A stretch of 64,000 nucleotides of DNA from Casp-actino8 sp001510455 (GTDB taxonomy: Bacteria > Actinomycetota > Acidimicrobiia > Acidimicrobiales > Ilumatobacteraceae). Shown here in pieces: positions 1 through 8,096 of the stretch; the first letter of the stretch is position 1, and the number at the start of each line of letters is the position of its first letter. Both the position numbers and the translations under genes were made by a program. The DNA is taken from positions 175,144 through 239,143 of the forward strand of contig JAQCIK010000001.1 of the NCBI GenBank assembly GCA_027592035.1. Reading direction: 5' to 3'. The notes below the pieces were generated by a model. That model worked only from the letters and a program-made list of their open reading frames with translations, ran no database searches and was not told the origin of the DNA.

Positions 1-1214
1 TAGTACAGCTGTCGACCCTCGGGGGTTTCGGCCGACATACCGTCCTGACCGGTCAACTTCGCGCCGGTGTTTCCGGTGAGGTCGGCGGCTCCGGCGACCA
101 GTTCGGGACACACCTCGAGCAGGGAATCGAACACCTTCTGGACCGCCACACGTGTGGCCACCTGTTCACCCGCGTCGAACGACGGAAGCTGAGCGTTCGC
201 CACTGCGTCTCGGGAATCGAGCAGGCGATCGAACAGAGCCTTTCGTTCGGAGCGTTCGTAGCGAGACTGCCAAGCGGAACGACGAGCGGATCCGGATCGA
301 GCCTGCGAACGACACGCGTCGACCACGTCGTTCGGTGCCCAGAACGGTTCGTCGGGAATCCCCATGGTCGCCTTGGTGCGCGCGACGTGATCGGCAGTGA
401 ACGGATTGCCGTGCGCCTCGTGTCGGTCGGTCCAGTCAGGGGAGGGGCTACCGACCCGAGTCCGCAAGATCAAGAGCTTCGGACGATCGTCGGCGGCGTC
501 ACGAGCGGTGACGAGAGCCGATTCGAGAGCATCGAGATCGTCGGCGATCTCGCCGAGGCGCGTGACCGACCAGCCATACGACGCGAAGCGAGCCGCCACG
601 TCGTCGGAACACGTGAGATCGGTGCGACCGTCGATGGTGATGTGGTTGTCGTCGAAGATCACCACCAGACGGCCGAGCCGCTGGTGGCCGGCGAGCGACG
701 CCGCTTCATGACTGACACCTTCCATCAGACACCCGTCACCGGCGATCACCCACGTGTGGTGGTCGACGAGTTCGGCCCCGAGGCGAGCGCGCAAATGACG
801 TTCGGCCAATGCGAGTCCGACGGCGTTGGCCAACCCTTGACCGAGTGGGCCCGTCGTCACTTCGACTCCGGGCGTGTGACCTCGTTCGGGGTGACCAGGT
901 GTCCGGGAGCCCCACTGGCGGAACGATCGGAGGTCGTCCATTTCGACGCCCGAACCCTGCAGGAAAAGAAGCGCGTACTGGAGGATCGAGGCATGCCCGG
1001 CCGACAGAACGAATCGGTCGCGGTCGAACCATTCGGGATCGGCCGGATCGGCCTTCAGGACACGCGAGAACAGAACGTGGCCAAGTGGAGCGAGCGCCAT
1101 CGCCGTTCCCTGGTGGCCGCTCTTGGCCGCGAGGGGAGCATCCATGGCCAGACCACGAATGAGCGAGACGGCGGCCCGATCGATCTCCGGGGAGAGGCGG
1201 GGCAGGTCGGTCAC
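1..1214 (-). CDS. tkt: Transketolase, N-terminal part (runs off the left edge)
   Basis: Thiamine-diphosphate transketolase of the non-oxidative pentose phosphate pathway, cytoplasmic. About 404 residues are visible and the C-terminus lies outside the window. Seen: an N-terminal region with the substrate/TPP histidine context AKSGHQGTAMALAPL, then GHPERGHTPGVEVTTGPLGQ, and the TPP/Mg motif GDGCLMEG near residue 159 followed by FDDNHITIDG. These are canonical for the family, which is usually 650-700 residues. The GTG start at 1214 is chosen because a TACAGT hexamer lies 7 nt upstream (leaderless pattern). The gene is not linked in an operon to the next gene, which ends at 1253. Identification is secure; only completeness is unknown. 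Confidence 0.93.
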   Translation of the reverse strand, partial: MTDLPRLSPEIDRAAVSLIRGLAMDAPLAAKSGHQGTAMALAPLGHVLFSRVLKADPADPEWFDRDRFVLSAGHASILQYALLFLQGSGVEMDDLRSFRQWGSRTPGHPERGHTPGVEVTTGPLGQGLANAVGLALAERHLRARLGAELVDHHTWVIAGDGCLMEGVSHEAASLAGHQRLGRLVVIFDDNHITIDGRTDLTCSDDVAARFASYGWSVTRLGEIADDLDALESALVTARDAADDRPKLLILRTRVGSPSPDWTDRHEAHGNPFTADHVARTKATMGIPDEPFWAPNDVVDACRSQARSGSARRSAWQSRYERSERKALFDRLLDSRDAVANAQLPSFDAGEQVATRVAVQKVFDSLLEVCPELVAGAADLTGNTGAKLTGQDGMSAETPEGRQLY

Positions 1215-1221
1215 GATTTCG

Positions 1222-1227
1222 ACTGTA
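1222..1227 (-). promoter_or_regulatory. -10 hexamer of transketolase, leaderless spacing
   Basis: TACAGT on the minus strand, 7 nt before the GTG start at 1214. Fits actinobacterial TANNNT and places the transcript start at about the start codon. Confidence 0.5.
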
Positions 1228-1252
1228 CTTCGTCGGCCGCGGCCGAACCGTT

Positions 1253-1648
1253 TCACGCCGGTGGCAAAAGAGTGAACGGGACGATGGTCCACGGACCGCG
1301 GTCGACCCGGCAATGGGCGTACACGGTTCCGTACTCGTCGAACGACAGTTCACCCTTGACCAGTCGATAGGTGAACTTCCCCGGTTCGACCGTGAAGGGA
1401 CTCACGTTTCGCGCCACCTGCTCGCTTTCTTCGTCGAGTCCTCGTCGGAACACCACTTCGAAAACTCCGGAACCAGCATCGTCGGGCGGACAGTGAACGA
1501 GAGCGACGAGATGTGGGTCGATCGTGACGGGCGCCGGGCTCGGAGCAGCCATGGAGAACATGGCGCCGGTGATGTCGAGTCGGGTGCTCGGCCCCGGCGC
1601 TTGACGCAATTGGAAGTTCTCGACGAAGAGCGCGGAAACGATCTGCAT
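1253..1648 (-). CDS. Conserved small protein, DUF6941-like
   Basis: A 131-residue protein of unknown function, mostly beta by pattern. It starts MQIVSALFVENF and contains a hydrophobic strand (LVALVHCPP) and an aromatic C-terminal half ending near WTIVPFTLLPPA. The opening resembles actinobacterial DUF6941 proteins, but this is a weak pattern match. It lies 11 nt after the desaturase stop on the same strand and is probably co-transcribed with it. No signal peptide or membrane segment is seen. A longer in-frame start at 1756 would overlap the desaturase by about 100 nt and is rejected. No function is proposed. Confidence 0.6.
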   Translation of the reverse strand: MQIVSALFVENFQLRQAPGPSTRLDITGAMFSMAAPSPAPVTIDPHLVALVHCPPDDAGSGVFEVVFRRGLDEESEQVARNVSPFTVEPGKFTYRLVKGELSFDEYGTVYAHCRVDRGPWTIVPFTLLPPA

Positions 1649-1659
1649 GTGGGTGCCGA

Positions 1660-2388
1660 TCAGACTCGGGACGTTCGACCGACCAGCCGGACCCGAGCCA
1701 GGCGGAACCACGCGAGAAGGCGAATCGCCCACCAACCGAAGTCGATCTCGAACCACCGGTGCGAGAGTCGCGCCGACGTCGGTGCGGCATGGTGATTGTT
1801 GTGCAGACCTTCACCAGCGGTCAGGAATGCCAGCCACTGCAGGTTGCCGGCACCGTTCGGATAGGGGCGACGGCCGAAGTGATGTCCCATACCGTTCACC
1901 GCGGCCGAGGTGGCGAGATACAGACTGGTGTGAATCACCGCCGCTGCCAGGCCAGCCCAGGGTCCGATCGTCGCGATCAACAGGGCGACGCCGATGGCCA
2001 GACCCACGAGGGATCGATCGAAGAACCAACGGTCCCAGCGATCGGCCGGGAGATCCCGCGCGTACTTCGCGACGAGACCCGGTTCACGAGCGGCTCGTCG
2101 GTACAACGCGACGTTGGTCCACTGGACCCGCCACCATCCGAGCAGGACGGGGGAGTGAGGATCACCGTCGACATCGGTGTAAGCGTGATGCTTCCGGTGC
2201 ACGGCGACCCATTGCCGAGGACGAATTCCCGTCGCGATCCACACCAGCGCACGGCACACGCCACGAACGGGACTCGCGAGAACGAGCGCGCGGTGCGAGA
2301 GACTCCGGTGCAGGTACACGGTCGTGATCAGATTCGCCAGCATCGTGGTCGCGAAACCGGCGACGACTGCAGTGATGATCGACACCAT
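1660..2388 (-). CDS. Membrane fatty acid desaturase (acyl-CoA delta-9 type)
   Basis: A di-iron integral membrane desaturase that introduces a double bond into acyl chains. The three histidine boxes are visible in order: HRSLSH (residues 27-32), HRKHH and HNNHH. Hydrophobic segments lie before the first box and in the middle (LVGLAIGVALLIATIGPWAG). At 242 residues it is shorter than stearoyl-CoA desaturases (about 300 or more) but close to compact bacterial members. The ATG at 2388 is preceded by TAGTTT at 6 nt spacing, a leaderless promoter divergent from the thioesterase at 2440. It probably tunes membrane fluidity. The electron donor is not evident in the window, although the ferredoxin at 41053 is a distant candidate. 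Confidence 0.88.
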   Translation of the reverse strand: MVSIITAVVAGFATTMLANLITTVYLHRSLSHRALVLASPVRGVCRALVWIATGIRPRQWVAVHRKHHAYTDVDGDPHSPVLLGWWRVQWTNVALYRRAAREPGLVAKYARDLPADRWDRWFFDRSLVGLAIGVALLIATIGPWAGLAAAVIHTSLYLATSAAVNGMGHHFGRRPYPNGAGNLQWLAFLTAGEGLHNNHHAAPTSARLSHRWFEIDFGWWAIRLLAWFRLARVRLVGRTSRV

Positions 2389-2394
2389 GATCGA

Positions 2395-2400
2395 AAACTA
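2395..2400 (-). promoter_or_regulatory. -10 hexamer of desaturase, leaderless spacing
   Basis: TAGTTT on the minus strand, 6 nt before the ATG at 2388, in a 51-bp divergent intergenic region. Confidence 0.5.
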
Positions 2401-2439
2401 GCACCGTGGTCCGAATCGCCGAATGTGCGAGAGTACGCC

Positions 2440-2916
2440 ATGGACCCCACGCAGGAAACCGATCGTTCTCGACTGTTCGCTCCCGTCGATGCCACCACAC
2501 GCGAGCGATGGATGAAGTTCGGCAAATGGGATCGGGTCTACTTCCCACAGCTCGTCGGAATCGTCGTCGACGAGGTTCGACAGGACTACTGCCGCATGTC
2601 GATGCCGTTCCGGCCCGAACTCGAACAACCGATGGGCATCGTGCACGGTGGGGCCATTGCGACTCTGCTCGACGTGGTCGTGGTTCCGGCGATCGGAACC
2701 GGCCTCGAACCCGAAGCCGGATACTCCACGGTCGACATGCACGTTCGATATCTCTCTGCGCTCGTCGGAGAGACAGCCATCGCCGAGGGTTGGGTCGTCA
2801 AACGGGGACGATCACTGGTGTTCTGCGAGGCCGAAATCGTCGGAGCGAGCACGGGGAAGACGATCGCCAGCGCATCGCTGACCTACTTCCTCGTTCGATC
2901 ACGAAGCGGTTCGTGA
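2440..2916 (+). CDS. PaaI-family hotdog thioesterase
   Basis: A 158-residue single hotdog domain that probably hydrolyses acyl- or aryl-CoA thioesters. Seen: the PaaI-type helix motif MGIVHGGAIATLLDVVVVPA, with HGG in the usual place, and later strands (STVDMHVRYLSAL, VFCEAEIVGASTGKTIASAS). The length fits the family. The ATG at 2440 gives a full domain with a short N-terminal extension. It stands divergent from the desaturase and convergent with the amidohydrolase pair, 5 bp from that gene's end. A second member of the family lies at 16169. The substrate cannot be read from sequence. Confidence 0.82.
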   Translation: MDPTQETDRSRLFAPVDATTRERWMKFGKWDRVYFPQLVGIVVDEVRQDYCRMSMPFRPELEQPMGIVHGGAIATLLDVVVVPAIGTGLEPEAGYSTVDMHVRYLSALVGETAIAEGWVVKRGRSLVFCEAEIVGASTGKTIASASLTYFLVRSRSGS

Positions 2917-2921
2917 CACCC

Positions 2922-3809
2922 TCAGTTCAGTCCGAGAACCCGTAGAGCGTTCTCGCGCAGGAACTTCGGCCAGACGTCGTCCTTGAAGGGCACGTGAGGC
3001 AGGTCGCCGAAGATGCGTTCGTAGGTCAGGCCCATCGGCCAGTAACCGGCGTAGATGATGCGGTCGGCACCACGTGAATTCGCGTAGTCGATGATCCGCG
3101 GGTCGTAGTGCTTCGGAGCGAAGGCCGAAGTCGAATAGTGCAAGTTCGGCCACTTGAGCATCAACTTGACGGCCAGTTCGGTCCAGGGTTGACATCCGTG
3201 ACGAGTGACGATGGTGAGCTCGGGAAAGTCGTAGCACACGATGTCGAGCATCTCGACGTGCTGACACATGCTCGGCACGCGAGGGCCCGGGATGCCGGCA
3301 CAGATGAAGATCGGAACACCGAGCTCGGCGCACACCGAATAGATCGGGTACCACCTGGCGTGATCGATCGGCACCTGAGGGGTACAACCGGCCGGAAAGG
3401 TCCCGACCGCACGAAGGCCCACCTCTTCATGGAGTCGCCGAATCTTTCGGACCTCATCGACGCCGTTGTTGGCGTCGGCACTGCACGAAGCGATGAATCG
3501 ATCAGGAAACTCACGAATCGCTCGTGATCCGGGTTCACCCTCCACTCCGATCATCGATCGTTCGATTCCGAAGTGATCCATGGTCGACAGGGCGACTTCG
3601 ACCGGGTCGAGATCCTGTTCGAGCGCTCCGGGAACGTTGTGTTTGAACAAGTACTCGACGGGGAACATCGTTTCCTTGCTCGACGGCTCCTTGATGTTGC
3701 CGCGGAAGAACTCGTACAGCCGTCGTGGGTCCGGATCGGGAAAGCCCATCATCGTCTCGATGATGCCAATTGACGAGAAATCCCGGTTCGACGAGTCGTC
3801 TCGTGTCAC
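2922..3809 (-). CDS. Amidohydrolase-2 family protein lacking the N-terminal metal motif
   Basis: A 295-residue TIM-barrel protein of the amidohydrolase_2 / decarboxylase type. Seen: strand-loop patterns GVPIFICAGIPGPR, LTIVTRHGCQPW and ADRIIYAGYWPMG, which align with the barrel strands that normally carry metal ligands. The N-terminal D/H-x-H motif typical of active members is absent: the first strand reads GIIETMMGF. It starts with GTG at 3809 and overlaps the stop of the upstream amidohydrolase by 4 nt, so the two are translationally coupled. It may act as a partner of, or a diverged paralogue alongside, the upstream enzyme. The reaction is unknown. Confidence 0.75.
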   Translation of the reverse strand: MTRDDSSNRDFSSIGIIETMMGFPDPDPRRLYEFFRGNIKEPSSKETMFPVEYLFKHNVPGALEQDLDPVEVALSTMDHFGIERSMIGVEGEPGSRAIREFPDRFIASCSADANNGVDEVRKIRRLHEEVGLRAVGTFPAGCTPQVPIDHARWYPIYSVCAELGVPIFICAGIPGPRVPSMCQHVEMLDIVCYDFPELTIVTRHGCQPWTELAVKLMLKWPNLHYSTSAFAPKHYDPRIIDYANSRGADRIIYAGYWPMGLTYERIFGDLPHVPFKDDVWPKFLRENALRVLGLN

Positions 3810-5011
3810 GAAGTGGCCCCCAGGAAAGCGAAACCGTTGTCGCGCATGACCATCTTGATCTCATGGTCGGCGAATCCGACCAGATCGTTCTTGAACGACG
3901 TCGGAACGGCGAGGCCCTCGGCATGAGGGAAGTCACTACCGAAGAGGAGTCGCTCGACGCCGATGGTGTCGGCCAAGAGGCGTAGATCGTCCTCGTAGAA
4001 GGGAGCAACCCACACCTGCTCACGGAACTGTTCGACCGGATCCTTGGCGAACTGGAAGGGCTGGGCCGAATACGCCTTCTTGAACTTCTTCACGAGATTC
4101 GGCACCCAGTCGGCTCCGGCCTCGATCGACGCCAGACGGAGTTTCGGGTGGCGGGACAGCACGCCATGGGTGACCAGCACTGCGAACATGTCGAAAGGTG
4201 CTCGGTCACTCGTCATGAGTCGCATCGGCGACTGACGGAAGGCTTCGAACTCACCCGTCGGCTCCCAGTCGTCGATGTATCTCCCGTATCCGGCGTCCCC
4301 GGAGTGGAACGCAACCGAAACACCGGCCTCGGCGAGGCGGGCCCAGTACGGATCGAAGATCGGATCACCGGGAGACCGGGTCGCACCACTGGCAACCGGC
4401 GCCGGCGACGTGCGCATCACGACGACTCGTGCGCCGTGGGCGATGGCCCAGTCGGCTTCGTCGATCGCCCACTGCGGATCGGCGAGCGTGATGTACGGCG
4501 CCGCGAAGATGCGATCTTGGTAGTGCACACCCCAGTCTTCGTCGACCCAGCGATTGAAGGCTCGGAACGCTGCACACAGCGCTGGGACGTCGTGTTTCAA
4601 AGACTCTTCCATCCCGACGGCGAGCGTGGGAAAGAACATGGCGGCCTCGACACCTTGTTCGTCCATGATGGCGAGACGGGCATCGCGGTTCCGGTAGGCC
4701 GGGCTGATCGGATCGAGTTCTCCGAAGAGTTTGCGCATGTCTTCACCCGAAACGCGACCGCGGAAGTAGTCGTCGAGGGCACCGGGCTTCGACACCGGAT
4801 CGAAGGTCGGATTGGGAATGAAGCGATTGACGCGACCTCCGACGAGCAGGCGACGCTTGCCCTTGATCTCGGCCCACTGCATGCATCGCGACGCCATGTC
4901 GGCCGGGATGTGTCGAATGAACGCGTCCTCGGCCTCGTAGTAGTGATTGTCGGCATCGAAAGCCGCGAAACCGAGGTCGGGATGGGGAGTGACGGACGTG
5001 GTCGTGGACAT
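3806..5011 (-). CDS. Amidohydrolase-2 family metal-dependent hydrolase/decarboxylase
   Basis: A 401-residue TIM-barrel metal hydrolase related to ACMSD/LigW-type decarboxylases. Seen: the first-strand motif FDADNHYYE (residues 15-23), the histidine-bearing AFHSGDAGYG, the strand LASIEAGADWVP and the C-terminal signature FGSDFPHAEGL, whose Asp is usually catalytic. The ATG at 5011 is chosen over a longer in-frame start because a strong ribosome site (GGAGGG) lies just upstream and a TACCGT hexamer (5035-5040) would start transcription about 17 nt upstream. It is the first gene of a two-gene operon with the 2922-3809 paralogue. In actinobacteria such pairs often belong to aromatic or steroid catabolism; the substrate here is unknown. 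Confidence 0.82.
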   Translation of the reverse strand: MSTTTSVTPHPDLGFAAFDADNHYYEAEDAFIRHIPADMASRCMQWAEIKGKRRLLVGGRVNRFIPNPTFDPVSKPGALDDYFRGRVSGEDMRKLFGELDPISPAYRNRDARLAIMDEQGVEAAMFFPTLAVGMEESLKHDVPALCAAFRAFNRWVDEDWGVHYQDRIFAAPYITLADPQWAIDEADWAIAHGARVVVMRTSPAPVASGATRSPGDPIFDPYWARLAEAGVSVAFHSGDAGYGRYIDDWEPTGEFEAFRQSPMRLMTSDRAPFDMFAVLVTHGVLSRHPKLRLASIEAGADWVPNLVKKFKKAYSAQPFQFAKDPVEQFREQVWVAPFYEDDLRLLADTIGVERLLFGSDFPHAEGLAVPTSFKNDLVGFADHEIKMVMRDNGFAFLGATS

Positions 5012-5054
5012 GAGCCCTCCTTCGATCGACTCCGACGGTAGCCCCCCGACCCTG

Positions 5055-5060
5055 TACGTT
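5055..5060 (+). promoter_or_regulatory. -10 hexamer of yedK, leaderless spacing
   Basis: TACGTT, 6 nt before the GTG at 5067. Supports a start that exposes Cys2. Confidence 0.5.
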
Positions 5061-5066
5061 GCGAGC

Positions 5067-5771
5067 GTGTGCGGTCGCTTCACCTCACTCACGCCACCGG
5101 CCGAGCTGGCTCAGTTGTTCGGAACCGAGACGCCCTCTGACGAGGTCGCCGACTTCCACCCCAATCACAACGTGGCTCCTACCACGAAGGTTCTGGCGGT
5201 GGCCGTCGATCGAGAAGGGCGCCGGCGCCTCGGCCGTTTCCAGTGGGGCCTCGTGCCGTCGTGGGCCAAGGATTCGTCCGGATCGGCTCGTCTCGTGAAC
5301 GCCCGATCGGAGACCGTCTTCGAGAAGCCGTCTTTCCGCCACCTCGTCCCGTCGCGCCGATGCATCGTTCCCATGGACGGCTTCTACGAATGGCGGACCG
5401 TCTACGACGCTCCGCGTCCGACGAAGGCTCCGAAGGAACCGGTCTACGTCACTCGTCGTGATGGCCGTCCGCTCGCGGTGGCCGGACTGTGGTCGTCGTG
5501 GCGATCCGATGTCGACTCACCCTGGCTCCACACGTGTTGTGTCCTCACGACCGAGGCGAACGAACTGATCGCTCCGGTTCACGATCGGATGCCCGTCATC
5601 CTCGACGAGAGAGACTGGTCGACATGGCTCGACCCATCGATCTCGGATCGAGCCGAACTCACCGCGCTCATGATCTCGGCTCCGCCCACCTCGATCACCC
5701 TTCGTCCCGTGAGCACTCGGGTCAATTCCGTGCGCAACAACGACCCATCCTTGCTCGATCCGGTCGATTGA
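5067..5771 (+). CDS. yedK: SOS response-associated peptidase YedK / HMCES (SRAP)
   Basis: A 234-residue SRAP domain protein that forms a thiazolidine crosslink with abasic sites in single-stranded DNA through its Cys2. Seen: the start GTG-TGC gives M-C-G-R-F, which puts the catalytic Cys at position 2 after Met removal. This decides the start over longer in-frame options. Other family motifs are HNVAPTTK, LVNARSET, GFYEW and HDRMPVIL, which carry the conserved Asn, Arg, Glu and His. Length matches the family. It is divergent from the amidohydrolase operon with only 55 bp between, so the two promoters probably share that gap. Confidence 0.92.
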   Translation: MCGRFTSLTPPAELAQLFGTETPSDEVADFHPNHNVAPTTKVLAVAVDREGRRRLGRFQWGLVPSWAKDSSGSARLVNARSETVFEKPSFRHLVPSRRCIVPMDGFYEWRTVYDAPRPTKAPKEPVYVTRRDGRPLAVAGLWSSWRSDVDSPWLHTCCVLTTEANELIAPVHDRMPVILDERDWSTWLDPSISDRAELTALMISAPPTSITLRPVSTRVNSVRNNDPSLLDPVD

Positions 5772-5794
5772 CGACCTGAAACGGCTCGTGCCGG

Positions 5795-6214
5795 TCAGAC
5801 GACCTCGGAGCGCCCCGCGGCCCGCAAGGCCGCCCTGATCCGTTCGGCCCACGAATCCAAGTCGTCACGCGAAACCGTGGTGGCCGCGTTGGCGAACGAG
5901 AGATGATGCATCCCCTCGGTCGGGATGACGTGAACGTGCGTGTGCGGAACCTCGTAACCAGCGATCACGAGTCCGACGCGTTCGCAGTCGAACGCCGCCT
6001 GCTGCGCACTTCCGATGACGTGTGCCACTTCGAAGATCCGACGCGAGAGCGCGGGTGAGCACTCGATCCAATGATCGATCTCGGCTCGGGGAACCACCAG
6101 CACGTGTCCGGGCGCGATCGGGTTGATCGACAAGAAGGCCACCACTTGGTCGTCCTTCCAGACGAACGTGCCGGGAATCTCCCCGTCGATGATTCGTGTG
6201 AAGACCGTGGGCAT
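5795..6214 (-). CDS. HIT-family nucleotide hydrolase/transferase
   Basis: A 139-residue histidine-triad protein. Seen: the N-terminal TRIIDGEIPGTFVWKDD typical of bacterial HIT (HinT-like) proteins, APGHVLVVPRAE, and the triad HTHVHVIP. These proteins hydrolyse AMP- or ADP-linked substrates such as adenosine phosphoramidates. The ATG at 6214 overlaps the SDR stop (TGATG), so it is the second gene of an SDR-HIT operon. A longer upstream frame is a shadow of the SDR. The exact substrate is unknown. Confidence 0.87.
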   Translation of the reverse strand: MPTVFTRIIDGEIPGTFVWKDDQVVAFLSINPIAPGHVLVVPRAEIDHWIECSPALSRRIFEVAHVIGSAQQAAFDCERVGLVIAGYEVPHTHVHVIPTEGMHHLSFANAATTVSRDDLDSWAERIRAALRAAGRSEVV

Positions 6215-7026
6215 CAGACCCAACCTCCTGACGCGGCGAACACCTCTCCGACACAGTACGAGGACTCGGGTCCGGCAAGGAAGCGAACGACTTCGGCGAT
6301 CTCGTGGGGGGCTCCCATGCGCCCAGCCGGGATCTGCATGCGAATCGCGTCGAGAACGAGAGGATCCATGGGCGACAAAAGTGGTGTGTCGATCCAACCG
6401 GGACACACGGTGTTCACGCGAACGCCGAACGCCGCCACTTCCTGGGCGACCGATTTCGACAATGCGATGATGGCCGCCTTGGCCGCCGCGTAATGAGGTG
6501 CGCCGGCCATCGGGCGAAGTCCGAGGATGGACGACAGGTTGATCACCGAGCCTGATCGCGCTGGTGTCATGTGGCGGAGCGCGGCTCTCGTTCCGTGGAA
6601 CACTCCGTACAGGTGGACGCGGATCATGCGATCCCAGTCGGCATCCGACAAACCGACCGTTGCGTCGGTGGGGACCTGTTCGTGATGCCGACCTTCCATC
6701 CGCTTCATCTGATTGGCGATCGAGATCTGGGTTCTCTCGGGCGACGATGGGGGAGCGATCCCCGCATTGTTGATCATCACGTCGATACGACCGTGGTGAG
6801 CCACGATCCGGTCGACGGCTGCATCGACAGCCGCCGAGTCGGCCACGTCGAACACCGCGGCTTCACCCCCGACCGATGATGCCACTCGACCGGCGGCCGC
6901 CTCATCGATGTCGCCCACCACGACATGGGCACCGTCTTCGGCCAAGCGAACGGCACATGCTTCCCCGAGGCCGGAACCACCCCCGGTCACCACCACGACT
7001 CGACCGTCCAGAAGACCGCTCCGCAT
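6214..7026 (-). CDS. Short-chain dehydrogenase/reductase (SDR)
   Basis: A 270-residue classical SDR with a Rossmann fold, NAD(P)-dependent. Seen: the cofactor motif VTGGGSGLGEA (residues 14-24), the NNAG motif at about 84-88, the catalytic Ser in INLSSILG and the active-site YAAAK, followed by RVNTVCPGWIDTPLL. There is an unusual loop insertion after NNAGIAPP. The ATG at 7026 has TAGGGT at 6 nt spacing (leaderless). It is divergent from the phosphatidyltransferase at 7090 and followed by the HIT gene. The substrate cannot be deduced. Confidence 0.86.
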   Translation of the reverse strand: MRSGLLDGRVVVVTGGGSGLGEACAVRLAEDGAHVVVGDIDEAAAGRVASSVGGEAAVFDVADSAAVDAAVDRIVAHHGRIDVMINNAGIAPPSSPERTQISIANQMKRMEGRHHEQVPTDATVGLSDADWDRMIRVHLYGVFHGTRAALRHMTPARSGSVINLSSILGLRPMAGAPHYAAAKAAIIALSKSVAQEVAAFGVRVNTVCPGWIDTPLLSPMDPLVLDAIRMQIPAGRMGAPHEIAEVVRFLAGPESSYCVGEVFAASGGWV

Positions 7027-7032
7027 GAGCGA

Positions 7033-7038
7033 ACCCTA
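7033..7038 (-). promoter_or_regulatory. -10 hexamer of SDR, leaderless spacing
   Basis: TAGGGT on the minus strand, 6 nt before the ATG at 7026, in a 63-bp divergent region. Confidence 0.5.
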
Positions 7039-7077
7039 GACGGCTTCTCTGGACGACGATCACCGACGACCACGGTC

Positions 7078-7083
7078 TACTCT
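7078..7083 (+). promoter_or_regulatory. -10 hexamer of phosphatidyltransferase, leaderless spacing
   Basis: TACTCT, 6 nt before the GTG at 7090; it decides the start in favour of 7090 over upstream in-frame codons. Confidence 0.5.
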
Positions 7084-7089
7084 CGTCGT

Positions 7090-7683
7090 GTGGAGTCACA
7101 GGAGTCGGTCCCGGACGCGCATCGTCCACCGTGGAACGTCTGGACCTGGCCGAACTTCATCACTCTCGTTCGACTGTCGTGCCTTCCGCTCTTTCTCTGG
7201 CTGCTGCTCGGTCGGGACGATCGGGCCTATGCCGCCTGGCTCCTCGGAGCACTCGGTGCAACCGATTGGATCGATGGCTGGGTGGCGCGCCGTTTCGACC
7301 AGGTGAGTGAATTCGGGAAGATCTTCGATCCGACGGCCGACCGGCTCCTCTTCGTGGTGGCCATCGTTGCGATCATGATCGACGGCTCGGCACCTCTCTG
7401 GTTCTGCCTCGCAGTGCTGGTGCGAGAGGTCGTGTTCGGTGGGACGGTCGCCCTGTTGACCCTGTTGGCGGGGATGGAACGTTTCGACGTCACCTATCTC
7501 GGCAAGTGGGCCACCTTCATCCTCATGTTCACCTTCCCCGGATTCGTGATGGGGGAGAGCTCGCTCGCCGTCGCCGACGCCTTCACCGTTGCCGCCTGGA
7601 TCATCGGGCCGATCGGTCTCACGCTCAGCTACGTCACTGCAATTCAGTACGTGCCCGTCATCCGACGGAGTCTCACCCGCTGA
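7090..7683 (+). CDS. CDP-alcohol phosphatidyltransferase (PgsA2-like)
   Basis: A 197-residue integral membrane enzyme that transfers a CDP-linked diacylglycerol to an alcohol acceptor. The family motif DG-x2-AR-x8-G-x3-D-x3-D is complete (DGWVARRF, EFGKIFDPTADR, about residues 61-84). Several hydrophobic helices follow (LLFVVAIVAIMIDG, VVFGGTVALLTLLAG). In Mycobacterium, pgsA2 (Rv1822) occupies the same place relative to gcvH/garA, so this is its positional counterpart. The acceptor (glycerol-3-phosphate or another) is not determined. It lies 32 bp before gcvH, which has its own promoter. Confidence 0.83.
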   Translation: MESQESVPDAHRPPWNVWTWPNFITLVRLSCLPLFLWLLLGRDDRAYAAWLLGALGATDWIDGWVARRFDQVSEFGKIFDPTADRLLFVVAIVAIMIDGSAPLWFCLAVLVREVVFGGTVALLTLLAGMERFDVTYLGKWATFILMFTFPGFVMGESSLAVADAFTVAAWIIGPIGLTLSYVTAIQYVPVIRRSLTR

Positions 7684-7702
7684 AACGCACCGTCGTTTCC
7701 AC

Positions 7703-7708
7703 TAGAAT
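7703..7708 (+). promoter_or_regulatory. -10 hexamer of gcvH, leaderless spacing
   Basis: TAGAAT, 7 nt before the gcvH ATG at 7716; leaves no room for a 5' riboswitch. Confidence 0.5.
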
Positions 7709-7715
7709 TCCGCCC

Positions 7716-8096
7716 ATGCACGTGCCCGACGACCTGCTCTATTCGTCCGATCACGAATGGGTGCGAGTCGATGGATCCGTGGCCCGCGTCGGAATCACCG
7801 ACTACGCGCAGGACGCACTCGGCGACGTCGTGTTCGTCCAGGCCCCGTCGGTCGGCACCTCGGTGAGTTCGGGTGATTCGTTCAGTGAGGTCGAGTCCAC
7901 GAAGTCCGTCTCCGACATCTACGCACCAGTCGGTGGAGTGGTCTCGTCCGTCAACGAACGGCTCGACGGCGAACCAGGTCTGGTCAACTCCGACCCGTAC
8001 GGAGACGGTTGGCTCTGCGAGATCACGATGTCGTCGACCGATGTGAGCCAACTGATGTCACCAGCCGCCTATCGGGACCTGATCGGCCAATCGTGA
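7716..8096 (+). CDS. gcvH: Glycine cleavage system H protein
   Basis: A 126-residue lipoyl carrier that shuttles the aminomethyl group between GcvP, GcvT and dihydrolipoyl dehydrogenase. Seen: HEWVRVDG at the N-terminus, the lipoylation site in EVESTKSVSDIYAP with Lys63, and NSDPYGDGWLCEI near the end. The length is normal. Its stop overlaps the GTG of the FHA gene (GTGA), so the switch protein is coupled to the carrier. gcvT (10497) and gcvP (12232) are nearby; lpd and lipoate genes are not in the window. Confidence 0.95.
   Translation: MHVPDDLLYSSDHEWVRVDGSVARVGITDYAQDALGDVVFVQAPSVGTSVSSGDSFSEVESTKSVSDIYAPVGGVVSSVNERLDGEPGLVNSDPYGDGWLCEITMSSTDVSQLMSPAAYRDLIGQS

Noticed and set aside
736..1370. 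Frames on both strands opposite the transketolase gene (327 and 205 codons)
   Set aside because: Transketolase reads through here in the minus strand with intact motifs; the others are shadows.
7684..7715. Possible glycine riboswitch before gcvH
   Set aside because: The promoter is leaderless (-10 at 7703-7708), and the gap is only 32 bp; gcvP has at most an 18-nt leader. No room for a riboswitch.
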